Shown: positions 15,771-23,149 of the stretch, piece after piece
Layout: the number at the start of each line of letters is the position of its first letter
Numbering within the stretch: the stretch's first letter is position 1
Source of the DNA: an uncultured Bacilli bacterium
GTDB lineage: Bacteria; Bacillota_I; Bacilli_A; RF39; UBA660
Reading direction: 5' to 3'
Assembly (NCBI GenBank): GCA_934085565.1
Contig: CAKOHG010000007.1
Span: 1 to 40,634 of the forward strand
Length of the DNA stretch: 40,634 nucleotides
Notes under the pieces: generated by a model
Told to the model about the DNA's origin: nothing
Seen by the model: only the letters and a program-made list of their open reading frames with translations
The model's database searches: none
Program-made: the position numbers and the translations under genes

Positions 15771-16424
15771 ATGGCAAAAAAAATAAGTTTGATACTTTTG
15801 GTTTTGTTTTTAGCAGTAGGATGTACAAGAGTTGAAAATACTTCTTTAGACACGCTTTTAAATGCCACGCTTGTGGATTCTACCAAATTAAAAAATGTTT
15901 ATCGAGCTGGTTATACTTATTATGTTCCCAAAGGAATGCGAGTAATAACTCACGAATCAAGTAATGAAATCTTAGAACAAGAAAATAACATATACTATAT
16001 GTATGTTGACCGTGTTAGTTATTATAAAGGTATTAAAAAAGACTATAAAATAAATACAAGTGCCTATTATAGTCGTGGGATAGAACATAATGATTTGTTT
16101 GGATATGTCGAAATAAAAAATACGACAAACAACAAATATTTTATTGAAATCATGTATAATTATGCTAAAATAGAGGTGATAGTAGATAAAGAAGAAGATA
16201 CGAATAAAGCTATTACCTATGCAATGAGCATATTAAATTCCATTAGCTATCAAAAACAAGCTTTAGATAGTTTAATGAGTGAAGATATTTTGAAGACAAA
16301 TGAAGTAGAACATAATATTTTTGAAAGTGCCGAGACAGAAAGTGGCTATTTAAAAATTGTTGAGGAATATGGTCAATATGATGATAAAGAAGAAAATGTT
16401 GACCCAGACTTTATTCGGAAGTAA
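15771..16424 (+). CDS. Lipoprotein of unknown function
   Basis: 217 residues. MAKKISLILLVLFLAVGC is a lipoprotein signal peptide with lipobox AVGC, so the protein should be lipidated at Cys18 and face outward. The mature part is a mixed alpha/beta domain with a Tyr-rich stretch (YRAGYTYYVPKGMRV) and a long acidic tail ending FIRK. No family is recognised. AAGGAGCG supports this ATG over one two codons earlier. It starts a run of tightly spaced genes: acidic FtsY-like-start protein, DUF948-like and YtxH proteins. Confidence 0.8.
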   Translation: MAKKISLILLVLFLAVGCTRVENTSLDTLLNATLVDSTKLKNVYRAGYTYYVPKGMRVITHESSNEILEQENNIYYMYVDRVSYYKGIKKDYKINTSAYYSRGIEHNDLFGYVEIKNTTNNKYFIEIMYNYAKIEVIVDKEEDTNKAITYAMSILNSISYQKQALDSLMSEDILKTNEVEHNIFESAETESGYLKIVEEYGQYDDKEENVDPDFIRK

Positions 16425-16438
16425 GATGGAGGGTAATC

Positions 16439-17245
16439 ATGGGATTATTTAATAAATTAAAAAATGTATTATTTGAAGAAGAAGAAATAGAAGTTCCTGT
16501 GGAGGAACCCAAAAAAGAAGAAATACCAAAAGAAGAGCCAAAAATAGAACCGGTTAAAAAGAAGATTCCTGTGACGGAAGATATTCCTTCTTTAAATGTC
16601 GAAGATTATAAACCAGAAAAGTCTTTTGATTTTCCAGTGTTTGATGAAGAAGAATTTGCCGAGGTAAAAAAGGAGCAAAAAGTAGTAAAAGAAGTTTCTC
16701 CTAATCGTAGCATGGGTATTAACTTATTTGATTATGAAAGACCTAAGATAAAGAAAGAAACGGATGTAAAAATAAAAGCTCCGGAAATTAAAGGACGTGC
16801 TTATGAAGCTAAAAATACAACTTTAAGTAAGCATAAATTTCAACCATCGCCTGTTATTTCTCCCGTTTATGGCGTTTTAGATAAAAACTACAAAAAAGAA
16901 GATATCGTTTTAGCTAAGGAAGAAAAAAAGACCGTTAATGTGGATGATGTTCGTAAAAGAGCTTTTGGTACTTTAGAAGAAGATATTGAAAAAAAGATAA
17001 ATCCTCCTAAAAGAAGTACGGTGGATAGAGAAAAGACCATAGACGCACTTTTAGAAGAATCATCTTTTGATGCGATTGATTTAGAAGATGATGAAAAATT
17101 AGATGTACCTATGAATTTAGAACAACTAGATAAAAAAGAAATGAAAAAAGAAGAACCAAAAGAAGAAGTTAAAGAAAATGATTCATTTGAAAATGATTTA
17201 TTTGATTTAATCGATTCTATGTATGAAAATAAGGAGGATGAATAA
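16439..17245 (+). CDS. Acidic cytoplasmic protein with FtsY/SepF-like N-terminal helix
   Basis: 268 residues. MGLFNKLKNVLFEEEE closely copies the start of FtsY in this window and resembles the membrane-targeting helix of SepF. The middle is a disordered, Lys/Glu/Pro-rich region. A conserved-looking core at about 128-150, FQPSPVISPVYGVLDKNYKK, is followed by charged sequence and an acidic C terminus (FENDLFDLIDSMYENK). The N-terminal helix suggests membrane recruitment, perhaps as a division or membrane scaffold; this is inference. GGAGGG precedes the ATG. It sits in one operon with the membrane proteins that follow. Confidence 0.72.
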   Translation: MGLFNKLKNVLFEEEEIEVPVEEPKKEEIPKEEPKIEPVKKKIPVTEDIPSLNVEDYKPEKSFDFPVFDEEEFAEVKKEQKVVKEVSPNRSMGINLFDYERPKIKKETDVKIKAPEIKGRAYEAKNTTLSKHKFQPSPVISPVYGVLDKNYKKEDIVLAKEEKKTVNVDDVRKRAFGTLEEDIEKKINPPKRSTVDREKTIDALLEESSFDAIDLEDDEKLDVPMNLEQLDKKEMKKEEPKEEVKENDSFENDLFDLIDSMYENKEDE

Positions 17246-17246
17246 G

Positions 17247-17561
17247 ATGAGTTTTTTATTAGAATTTTTACCTATCATTATTTATATTTTATTAATTATT
17301 ATCTTAATTATTGGCATTATTTTAGCTATTAAATGTCTAATTACTTTAGACAAAGTAGAAAAAGTTGTCGATAATGTGGATGAAAAAGTAAAATCTTTAG
17401 ATGGTATCTTTCATATAATAGATACGACTACTGATAAAATTGTTTTAGTAACCGATAAAATTGTTGAAGGACTTACTTCCTTAGTCGTTAGTCTATTTCA
17501 AAGTAAAAAGAAACCAACTGAAAAAACAACTGAGGTAGTTAAAAGAAAAGAGGGAAAGTAA
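17247..17561 (+). CDS. DUF948-like membrane protein
   Basis: 104 residues. One long hydrophobic helix (about 5-33, very Ile/Leu rich) is followed by a short heptad region (LDKVEKVVDNVDEKVKSL) and a Lys-rich tail. This is the usual plan of DUF948/YtxG-type proteins, commonly next to YtxH genes as here. AAGGAGG supports this start; an in-frame ATG eight codons earlier overlaps the ribosome site and the end of the previous gene. Its stop overlaps the ytxH start. In Bacillus the neighbours are general-stress genes, but no stress promoter is visible here. Confidence 0.75.
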   Translation: MSFLLEFLPIIIYILLIIILIIGIILAIKCLITLDKVEKVVDNVDEKVKSLDGIFHIIDTTTDKIVLVTDKIVEGLTSLVVSLFQSKKKPTEKTTEVVKRKEGK

Positions 17562-18028
17562 TGGGAAAATTTCGTTCTTTTGCCACGGGTGCTTTAATTG
17601 GGGCAGGCTTAGGAATTTTACTCGCTCCTAAAGAAGGCAGTGAAACGAGACAAGATTTAAAAAAATCATTTGATAATTTAGTAGATACCATTAAAAATAT
17701 TGATATCGAAGAAACAAAAGCTGCTTTTTTCAATAAAGTAAATGAAATCAAAAATGAGCTTTCTAATTTAGATGAAGAAAGTGCTAAAAAACTCACTGAA
17801 GAAAAGATTCAAATCGTGGAAGAAAAATGTGATGAACTTATCGAAGAAGCTAAAAAAATAGAAACTCCTATTGTGGAAAAAGCTGCCACAGAAGTTAAAA
17901 AGAATGTAACGGCTTCTTTAAAAGAAGTTGTAAATGAACTAGAAGAAAAGCCAGAAAAGAAAGTCAAAAAAGCTCCTGCTAAGAAAAAGACAGCTTCTAA
18001 AACAACCAAAAAGACAAAGAAAAACTAG
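17561..18028 (+). CDS. YtxH domain protein
   Basis: 155 residues. The N-terminal membrane segment FATGALIGAGLGILLAPKEG is the YtxH signature, followed by SETRQDLKKSFDNLVD. The middle forms an amphipathic helix, and the tail is a histone-like Lys/Ala/Thr-rich stretch (KAPAKKKTASKTTKK). Function is unknown; relatives are small membrane proteins with apolipoprotein-like helices. The start overlaps the previous stop by one base, showing coupling. A terminator follows. Confidence 0.85.
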   Translation: MGKFRSFATGALIGAGLGILLAPKEGSETRQDLKKSFDNLVDTIKNIDIEETKAAFFNKVNEIKNELSNLDEESAKKLTEEKIQIVEEKCDELIEEAKKIETPIVEKAATEVKKNVTASLKEVVNELEEKPEKKVKKAPAKKKTASKTTKKTKKN

Positions 18029-18056
18029 GTATGTGTCTAACTACCTATTTTTTTTT
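18026..18056 (+). terminator. Terminator after the ytxH operon
   Basis: TAGGTA pairs with TACCTA across a 10-base loop, followed by nine T. The stem starts at the ytxH stop codon. Confidence 0.6.
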
Positions 18057-18067
18057 GACATAATCTA
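18040..18067 (+). promoter_or_regulatory. Candidate sigma-K-type promoter
   Basis: CATAATCTA fits CATANNNTA, with AC 17 bases upstream. It overlaps the terminator T run. It lies 20 bases before the small Tyr/Pro-rich gene. Confidence 0.35.
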
Positions 18068-18086
18068 CTTACGAGAGGAGGAAACT

Positions 18087-18290
18087 ATGTATCCCTATTC
18101 ATATTACAATGTAAGCGGAGATAGACAATTTATTTTTCCATTTTTAGTAGGAGCTGTGACAGGTGGGGCAGCCGTAGGACTTACAAGACCAAGACCTATT
18201 TATAATGTTGCGCCTCAAGGACCGATGATGCCTCCACCAGGAGTACCTTACGGTCAATATTCTTATAATTATTATTATCCATTCCGTTAG
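18087..18290 (+). CDS. Small Tyr/Pro/Gly-rich protein, possibly spore coat
   Basis: 67 residues. MYPYSYYNVSGDRQF is followed by a short hydrophobic Gly/Ala segment (FLVGAVTGGAAVGL), then a Pro-rich region (PQGPMMPPPG) and a Tyr-rich end YSYNYYYPF. The composition is like CotC-, CotU- or YhaL-type small coat and cortex proteins; no family is recognised. GAGAGGAGG gives a strong ribosome site for this ATG and argues against the longer frame. A possible sigma-K site is upstream and an exceptionally strong terminator downstream, so it is a separate unit. Confidence 0.72.
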   Translation: MYPYSYYNVSGDRQFIFPFLVGAVTGGAAVGLTRPRPIYNVAPQGPMMPPPGVPYGQYSYNYYYPFR

Positions 18291-18291
18291 A

Positions 18292-18326
18292 AGAAAAACA
18301 CATATCACTTACATATGTGTTTTTCT
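18292..18326 (+). terminator. Strong rho-independent terminator
   Basis: A perfect 14-bp stem (AGAAAAACACATAT with its complement) and a 7-base loop. The T run is within the stem. Confidence 0.85.
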
Positions 18327-18343
18327 AACTCATAAAAATAGGG

Positions 18344-18361
18344 TTGTCAAACAATTGTCAA
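18344..18361 (+). promoter_or_regulatory. Direct repeat upstream of deoD
   Basis: TTGTCAA occurs twice, 11 bases apart start to start, about one helical turn. It lies upstream of a possible -10 box (TATAGT, 18400-18405). It could be an operator, but no regulator is identified. Confidence 0.25.
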
Positions 18362-18434
18362 TTTCACTTAAAACTATTTATGAAATGTAAAAATCTTGTT
18401 ATAGTAAATTAAAGAATAGAAAGAAGGAGATTGT

Positions 18435-19175
18435 GTGACCGCACCAAAAGTCATGGAGCACTTAAAACCTGCTCATATTGAATGCTCAAAGGAGGATGTA
18501 GCTCCAACGGTTATTATGCCAGGAGACCCTTTACGAGCTAAATATATCGCCGAGAAATATTTAACAGATGTAAAACTTATTAATACCATTCGTAATATGT
18601 TTGGTTACACGGGATTCTATAAAGGAAAAAGAGTAACCGTTATGGCACATGGAATGGGAATGCCAAGCGTTAGTATTTATGCTTTTGAACTTTTTTACTT
18701 CTATGGCGTTGAAGAAATTATTCGTATTGGTACTTGTGGCGCTTTAGACGAAAAAATTCATGTTCCAGAACTTATTATTGCTACAGATAGTTATACAGAA
18801 AGTAATTTTGCATATTCTTATAATGGCGACCCAACACATATAGCTTATCCAGATGAAGGACTAACAAGCAAAATCACTAAATTAGCCATGGAAAAAGGTC
18901 TTAATTATCACTTAGGAACAGTGATGTGTACCGAACAATTTGGCTTTTACTCAGATAATGAACATGTTTTAAAACGTGTTCCAGAAGATATCCATTTACT
19001 TGGGGAAGAAATGGAAACCTTTGCTTTATTTCATATTGCTAAAAGTTTTGATAAAAAAGCTGCAGCTATCTTAACCGTTGTTGATAGTAAATACAGCGAA
19101 GAATTTTTAACACCAGAAGAAAGACAAACTTCTTTAGACAATATGATTTTACTTGCTTTAGCCACTACTATTTAA
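18435..19175 (+). CDS. deoD: Purine nucleoside phosphorylase, DeoD type
   Basis: 246 residues. It splits purine (deoxy)nucleosides with phosphate into base and (deoxy)ribose-1-phosphate. Motifs: MPGDPLRAKYIAEK near the start, GHGMGMPS-type AHGMGMPSVSIY, IRIGTCGAL, and EEMETFALF with the nucleoside-binding Glu-Met-Glu. The start is GTG, with AGAAGGAGATT five bases away; the family usually begins about here. It has its own upstream region and a strong terminator, so is probably a single-gene unit in purine salvage. Confidence 0.94.
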   Translation: MTAPKVMEHLKPAHIECSKEDVAPTVIMPGDPLRAKYIAEKYLTDVKLINTIRNMFGYTGFYKGKRVTVMAHGMGMPSVSIYAFELFYFYGVEEIIRIGTCGALDEKIHVPELIIATDSYTESNFAYSYNGDPTHIAYPDEGLTSKITKLAMEKGLNYHLGTVMCTEQFGFYSDNEHVLKRVPEDIHLLGEEMETFALFHIAKSFDKKAAAILTVVDSKYSEEFLTPEERQTSLDNMILLALATTI

Positions 19176-19207
19176 AAATTCATTTTTAAGAATGAATTTT
19201 TTTCTTT
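19174..19207 (+). terminator. Rho-independent terminator of deoD
   Basis: An 11-bp stem (AAAAATTCATT with AATGAATTTTT), 6-base loop and T-rich tail. Confidence 0.8.
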
Positions 19208-19232
19208 TTCATAATCTTTAATAGGTGAGTCT

Positions 19233-19670
19233 ATGAAAGAAAACGGCTATTTTTTAAGTCATTTATTTGGTTCTAAAGAAAGTATTTTAACAAGTTTTCT
19301 CCAATTTCAATATCAGTTATTTTTTATTAAAGATAACTTTTGGTATCAAAAATTAAAAAAATTTAAACAAAAAGATGAGGAACATTTAAATTGGTTAGCT
19401 AAATTTTTAATCCAAGAAGGAGAAATGCCTATTTATGCAGACCGTCTTTATGGGAGTGTTTTGTATTGGAATGGCTATGATGTTTACTATGATACCGATT
19501 TAAAAACGATGATAGAAGTAGATATTACTTTAAAAAAGAAAATGATTCAAAATACCGAGATGGTCATTTATGTGACCGAAGATGAAAAAATCGAAGAACT
19601 TTTAAAAAAGATTCTAATCGATGAATATAAGACCCTTGAAGAATTAATGACTTTACATACACGTTTTTAA
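19233..19670 (+). CDS. Possible ferritin-like four-helix protein
   Basis: 145 residues, all predicted helical. The order of motifs recalls ferritin-like or rubrerythrin-type folds: a first helix with one Glu (SKESILTSFLQFQYQ), a second helix with DEEHLNWLAKFLIQEGEMPIY, a third helix and a last helix DEYKTLEELM. The last helix lacks the usual Glu-x-x-His pair, so metal binding may be lost or altered. The assignment is tentative; it could also be a spore coat CotJC-like relative. AATAGGTGAG lies close to the ATG. It stands alone between the deoD terminator and the recX promoter. Confidence 0.6.
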   Translation: MKENGYFLSHLFGSKESILTSFLQFQYQLFFIKDNFWYQKLKKFKQKDEEHLNWLAKFLIQEGEMPIYADRLYGSVLYWNGYDVYYDTDLKTMIEVDITLKKKMIQNTEMVIYVTEDEKIEELLKKILIDEYKTLEELMTLHTRF

Positions 19671-19671
19671 C

Positions 19672-19700
19672 TTGATTTAAAGAGGAAGAGTATGTATACT
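19672..19700 (+). promoter_or_regulatory. Sigma-A promoter for recX
   Basis: TTGATT, 17 bases, TATACT, ending 16 bases before the start codon. Confidence 0.65.
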
Positions 19701-19716
19701 TGATAAGGGATGCGGG

Positions 19717-20499
19717 ATGAATTATACAGTAAAAAAAATAAAGAAATTAAAAAATAGTTTATATGAAATAGATTTAGAAAAAAAACAAATAGTATTATAT
19801 GAAGAAATTGTTATAAAATATGATTTACTTTTAAAGAAAACAATAAGTGATTATATTCTTAAGAAAATTGTAATAGCCAATAAAAAGGTCGAATGTTATC
19901 AAAAGAGTTTGAACTTTTTAGAAAAAAAGAAAAAAACAGAGTATGAAGTAGAAACTTATTTAAAAGAAGAAAACTTTGATGAAGAAACAATTAAAGAAAC
20001 TATCGAAAGATTACGAAGTTTAAAATTAGTAGATGATTTAGATTATGCCAAAAGATATATTAACTATGTAGTAAGTTACCGGTTAACAGGACCAAGAAAA
20101 ATAAGAAAAACACTACTTACACATGGTATAAGTGAAGATTTATCAAACTCTATTTTAACAAAATATGAGGATGAAGTTTGGTATGATAAAATAAGAACTA
20201 TTATTAATAAAAAACTTGTGAAAGATAAAAGAAGGAGCAACTTGGAATTTAGACAAAATATGATAGCTGAGTTAGTTTATTATGGTTATCCTAAAATTTA
20301 TGTCGTTCATGTTTTGGAAGATATGGATACTAATCACGATAAAGAAGCGATTAAAAATCAATTTGAATTTCTATATAAAAAATATGCTAGAAAATATGAG
20401 GGATACGAACTTAAATTTCGTTTAAAAAGAAGATTAAGCGAAGATGGCTTTAATTATGGTGATATTAAAGAAGTTATGGATGACTTTTTTGGAGAATAG
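19717..20499 (+). CDS. recX: Regulatory protein RecX
   Basis: 260 residues, typical of Firmicute RecX. RecX binds RecA and limits filament growth. The N terminus is a beta-rich extension. The RecX three-helix repeats begin near KKTEYEVETYLKEENFDEETI, then LVDDLDYAKRYINYVVSYRLTGPRKI, and repeat around YDKIRTIINKKL and FRLKRRLSEDGFNYGDIKEV. AAGGGATG is the ribosome site. No recA is in the window. Confidence 0.88.
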   Translation: MNYTVKKIKKLKNSLYEIDLEKKQIVLYEEIVIKYDLLLKKTISDYILKKIVIANKKVECYQKSLNFLEKKKKTEYEVETYLKEENFDEETIKETIERLRSLKLVDDLDYAKRYINYVVSYRLTGPRKIRKTLLTHGISEDLSNSILTKYEDEVWYDKIRTIINKKLVKDKRRSNLEFRQNMIAELVYYGYPKIYVVHVLEDMDTNHDKEAIKNQFEFLYKKYARKYEGYELKFRLKRRLSEDGFNYGDIKEVMDDFFGE

Positions 20500-20528
20500 T
20501 TGCCACATGAAATTTTATTTTGTATAAT
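20500..20528 (+). promoter_or_regulatory. Sigma-A promoter
   Basis: TTGCCA, 17 bases, TATAAT, starting at the recX stop and driving the membrane protein at 20549. Confidence 0.7.
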
Positions 20529-20548
20529 AAGGTTGAAGTGGTGATACA

Positions 20549-21085
20549 ATGAAAAAAGAAAAATTTATTGAAAATATTATGGGTTCTGTGCTCATTATTT
20601 TGTATTCATATTTTATGCTTAGTATGAGTTTAACAGGACATCTTAATTTACAAGCAATTATAAGTGTTTTTTATCTTTTATATGGTGTTGTGCATATTGC
20701 TGAGTATTGTTTTCATCGTAAAGAAAAAGAATACTCTGATTTGTTTTTAGGAATTTTAGGTTTTCTTATGGCAGGTATTGTCATGTTTAGTGAAATTTTA
20801 GAAACAACCAAATATTTAGCTTTATTATTACTTTTCTTTACGATGGTATATTCTTTGGTAAAATTAAAAAAAGCAGATTATCATCATGATCGTAAGAGTA
20901 AACTTTGGCTTATTTTTATTGCCAGTTTAGTTTTATTTTTCTTTTCTAGCTTACTATTATGTATTAACCTTTCTTATAATGATGAGATAAGAACAATGAT
21001 TTTTGGCTTTTATTTCCAAATTATTGGCATTTTTGAAATGTATGAAGCTTTAATACTTAATATTACGAAGGGAAAATTAAAATGA
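20549..21085 (+). CDS. Six-helix membrane protein (DUF308/HdeD-like)
   Basis: 178 residues with six hydrophobic segments and short loops. The repeated pattern of a TM pair with a small Gly turn (FYLLYGVVHIAEY, FGFYFQIIGIFEMYEALIL) resembles the HdeD/DUF308 group, whose function is unknown. The assignment is from hydropathy and is tentative. The stop is TGA, one of two in the window, and overlaps the start of the methyltransferase gene by four bases (ATGA), so the pair is coupled. Confidence 0.75.
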   Translation: MKKEKFIENIMGSVLIILYSYFMLSMSLTGHLNLQAIISVFYLLYGVVHIAEYCFHRKEKEYSDLFLGILGFLMAGIVMFSEILETTKYLALLLLFFTMVYSLVKLKKADYHHDRKSKLWLIFIASLVLFFFSSLLLCINLSYNDEIRTMIFGFYFQIIGIFEMYEALILNITKGKLK

Positions 21086-21951
21086 AAGTAGTAAATGATT
21101 TTACCGAATATCAACTTTTAGATATGGCAAAAGGTAAAAAATTAGAAAAATGGAATGATGTTATTTTATTAAGACCAGACCCTCAAATTATTTGGGAAGA
21201 ACATTTAAGTAAAGAAAATTATGCTATTGATGCCATTTATGATCGTAGTAGTAGTGGAGGAGGATCTTGGAATATCAAAAATAAAAAATTACAAGATTCT
21301 TGGGTCATTTCTTATCAAGACTTAAAGTTTGGCTTAAAACTAATGGGTTTTAAACATACTGGTCTTTTTCCAGAACAAGCTTATAACTGGAATTTAATAA
21401 GAGAAAAAATAAGAAAAGCAAATAGACACGTTAAAGTTTTAAATTTATTTGCTTATACAGGTGGTGCTTCTATCGCTGCTTTAAAAGAAAATGCTTCTGT
21501 TGTTCATGTCGATGCCTCAAGAGGCATGATTGATTGGGCTAAAGAAAATGTCAAATTAAATCATTTAGAAGATAGAGATATTCGTTTTTTAGTGGATGAT
21601 GTTACTAAATTTGTTAAAAGAGAAATCAGAAGAGGTAATAAATACGACATCATTATCATGGACCCTCCAAGCTTTGGTCGCGGTAGTAAAAGTGAAGTTT
21701 GGAATATTGAAAAAGATTTATTTGCTTTAGTAAGTGACTGTGTTTCCTTACTTAGTGATGATCCACTTTTATTTTTAATCAATGCTTATAGTACAGGTGT
21801 TTCCAAAACAATTTTAGAAGATATTTTAATGATGAGTGTTAATCAAAAATATCATGGCTTTGTATCTAGTGACGAATTAGGTATCACGATGAAAGATTCT
21901 TCATATGTTTTACCTTGTGGTATTTATGGTCGTTGGGAAAAAGAAAAATAG
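21082..21951 (+). CDS. SAM-dependent methyltransferase, RlmI/RlmK-like
   Basis: 289 residues. VLNLFAYTGGASIAAL is the SAM motif I of this class, VVHVDASRGMIDWAKEN follows as motif II and DIIIMDPPSFGRG is the catalytic DPPSF motif. This matches the S-adenosylmethionine-dependent methyltransferase family that includes the 23S rRNA cytosine-5 enzyme RlmI, but no PUA domain is seen. A likely substrate is rRNA. It is coupled to the membrane protein upstream and ends in a bidirectional terminator. Confidence 0.85.
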   Translation: MKVVNDFTEYQLLDMAKGKKLEKWNDVILLRPDPQIIWEEHLSKENYAIDAIYDRSSSGGGSWNIKNKKLQDSWVISYQDLKFGLKLMGFKHTGLFPEQAYNWNLIREKIRKANRHVKVLNLFAYTGGASIAALKENASVVHVDASRGMIDWAKENVKLNHLEDRDIRFLVDDVTKFVKREIRRGNKYDIIIMDPPSFGRGSKSEVWNIEKDLFALVSDCVSLLSDDPLLFLINAYSTGVSKTILEDILMMSVNQKYHGFVSSDELGITMKDSSYVLPCGIYGRWEKEK

Positions 21952-21978
21952 AACTTTACAAAGGGTTCTATTTTTTTT
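21947..21978. terminator. Bidirectional terminator between methyltransferase and spoVS
   Basis: AATAGAAC with GTTCTATT, extended by T-G pairs, then T8 on the plus strand and a shorter T run on the minus strand. It overlaps both stop codons. Confidence 0.75.
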
Positions 21979-22228
21979 GGACTAAAAGTTTTAAAGCGGT
22001 TTTGTTTTCTCCATTGATGATAACCTCGTTAAAGGCTGGAATTAAAACGATATCCTCGCCACTAGGAGCTAAAAAACCTCGGGCAATCGCGACTGCTTTG
22101 ATAGCTTGGTTAAGGCTACCAGCTCCAATCGTTTGAATTTCTAATTCTTTTTTCTCTCGATAAATATTCGCGATAGCTCCGGCGACTTTACTGGGATTTG
22201 ATTTTGCTGATACTTTTAAAATTTCCAT
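21968..22228 (-). CDS. spoVS: Stage V sporulation protein S
   Basis: 86 residues, exactly the family length. MEILKVSAKSNPSKVAGAIA, then GAGSLNQAIKAVAIARGFLAPSG and DIVLIPAFNEV are the near-invariant SpoVS sequence. SpoVS is a small Alba-like nucleic-acid-binding protein needed for normal sporulation in Bacillus, also found in non-sporulators. GGAGG precedes the ATG. It is the third of three minus-strand genes, 42 bases after the last; no convincing promoter of its own was found. Confidence 0.96.
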   Translation of the reverse strand: MEILKVSAKSNPSKVAGAIANIYREKKELEIQTIGAGSLNQAIKAVAIARGFLAPSGEDIVLIPAFNEVIINGENKTALKLLVQKK

Positions 22229-22270
22229 AAGAAAACCTCCATAATAAAGATTATGAAGGCTACTTAAAAT

Positions 22271-22591
22271 TTATGCTAAAGAAAGGAATAAGAAAGCAAA
22301 GAATAAGCCAAAGTTAAGAACAAAATAAATAACAATTAAGGCATTTGAAAATCCTGCTCGTTTTTCTCTTTTTAAAGAAAATCCCTTATCAATGGATACT
22401 TTAGGAAAATAATTATCAATCACATCACTTAAAATATTTTTACCAGTTTCTTTTTCATAATTTAAAGCTTTTTCTAAATGTTCTGTTGGAACCATATTTT
22501 CATGTTTTTTAGTTCTCACAAAATATTTAATAACTTCTTCATCTAAAGTTCCTTTATCAATTTGCTTTTCAATATCTTTATCACTTGGCAT
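22271..22591 (-). CDS. Small tail-anchored protein, unknown function
   Basis: 106 residues. A charged, helical cytoplasmic part (DKDIEKQIDKGTLDEEVIKYF) is followed by a single C-terminal hydrophobic helix (about 85-106), so the protein is probably tail anchored. No family is recognised. Its start lies inside the end of the previous gene (11-base overlap on the same strand), and spoVS follows 42 bases downstream, so the three are likely co-transcribed. A sporulation role is possible only by association. Confidence 0.7.
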   Translation of the reverse strand: MPSDKDIEKQIDKGTLDEEVIKYFVRTKKHENMVPTEHLEKALNYEKETGKNILSDVIDNYFPKVSIDKGFSLKREKRAGFSNALIVIYFVLNFGLFFAFLFLSLA

Positions 22592-23060
22592 TTTTAATCA
22601 CACTCCCAAACTCATTTAAGGTTATTTTTTTACCATTTTTAGTTTCTTCTTGATATAAGTTAATGATTTTTTCAGGATTATTGGTATCAAAACGATATTT
22701 ACGTTCATCTTCGGTCACAAAAACTAAAAATTCCTCGCCATTTTTTTGTCTTATAAAAACATCTTTAATAAAAGAAGGTGCCATTTTATTTTTTTCTTCT
22801 ATTTCTTTTGAGTTAATGTAGCAGTAAATAATTTCAAATAAATCTTTGCCGGATAATTCATCCGGTGTGGCAATCGCGTGGCGAAAATTCTCATTATTAA
22901 GCATTTCAGGAAGATAAAAAGAGTCTATTTTTAATTTTTCTTCCCCATGATTATATAAAAGGTAATTATCCTCTACGGTTAAAACCTCTTTAAAAAGAGG
23001 ATTGTGTTCAAACCAAGCATCTAAATACATAAGATTATCTTTTAAAATACTTTCCATCAT
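22581..23060 (-). CDS. Hypothetical cytoplasmic protein upstream of spoVS
   Basis: 159 residues, acidic, no signal or membrane segment. Beta-strand-rich C-terminal half with FIRQKNGEEFLVFVTEDERKYRF. No family is recognised. The ATG chosen has AGGTGA five bases upstream; a GTG three codons earlier lies within that ribosome site. Its stop is TGA and overlaps the start of the next gene by 11 bases. It shares a divergent promoter region with sufB. Confidence 0.7.
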   Translation of the reverse strand: MMESILKDNLMYLDAWFEHNPLFKEVLTVEDNYLLYNHGEEKLKIDSFYLPEMLNNENFRHAIATPDELSGKDLFEIIYCYINSKEIEEKNKMAPSFIKDVFIRQKNGEEFLVFVTEDERKYRFDTNNPEKIINLYQEETKNGKKITLNEFGSVIKNAK

Positions 23061-23082
23061 ATCATTCACCTATTCTAAGAAG

Positions 23083-23111
23083 ATTATATCATGAATTAAA
23101 AATCTTGAAAA
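23083..23111 (-). promoter_or_regulatory. Sigma-A promoter, extended -10, for the spoVS operon
   Basis: On the minus strand TTTTCA, 17 bases, TATAAT, with TGA before the -10 box. The -35 box overlaps the -35 box of the divergent sufB promoter by five bases. Confidence 0.55.
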
Positions 23112-23133
23112 GGGGTGGTAAAAAACGTATAAT
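23105..23133 (+). promoter_or_regulatory. Sigma-A promoter for sufB
   Basis: TTGAAA, 17 bases, TATAAT. Transcription would begin about 10 bases or fewer before the sufB start, leaving almost no leader. Confidence 0.7.
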
Positions 23134-23149
23134 AAAGGGCGTGATGTCT

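Noticed and set aside
18054..18059. TTGACA as a -35 box before the Tyr/Pro-rich gene
   Set aside because: No -10 box lies 16-18 bases downstream; that position is occupied by the ribosome site.
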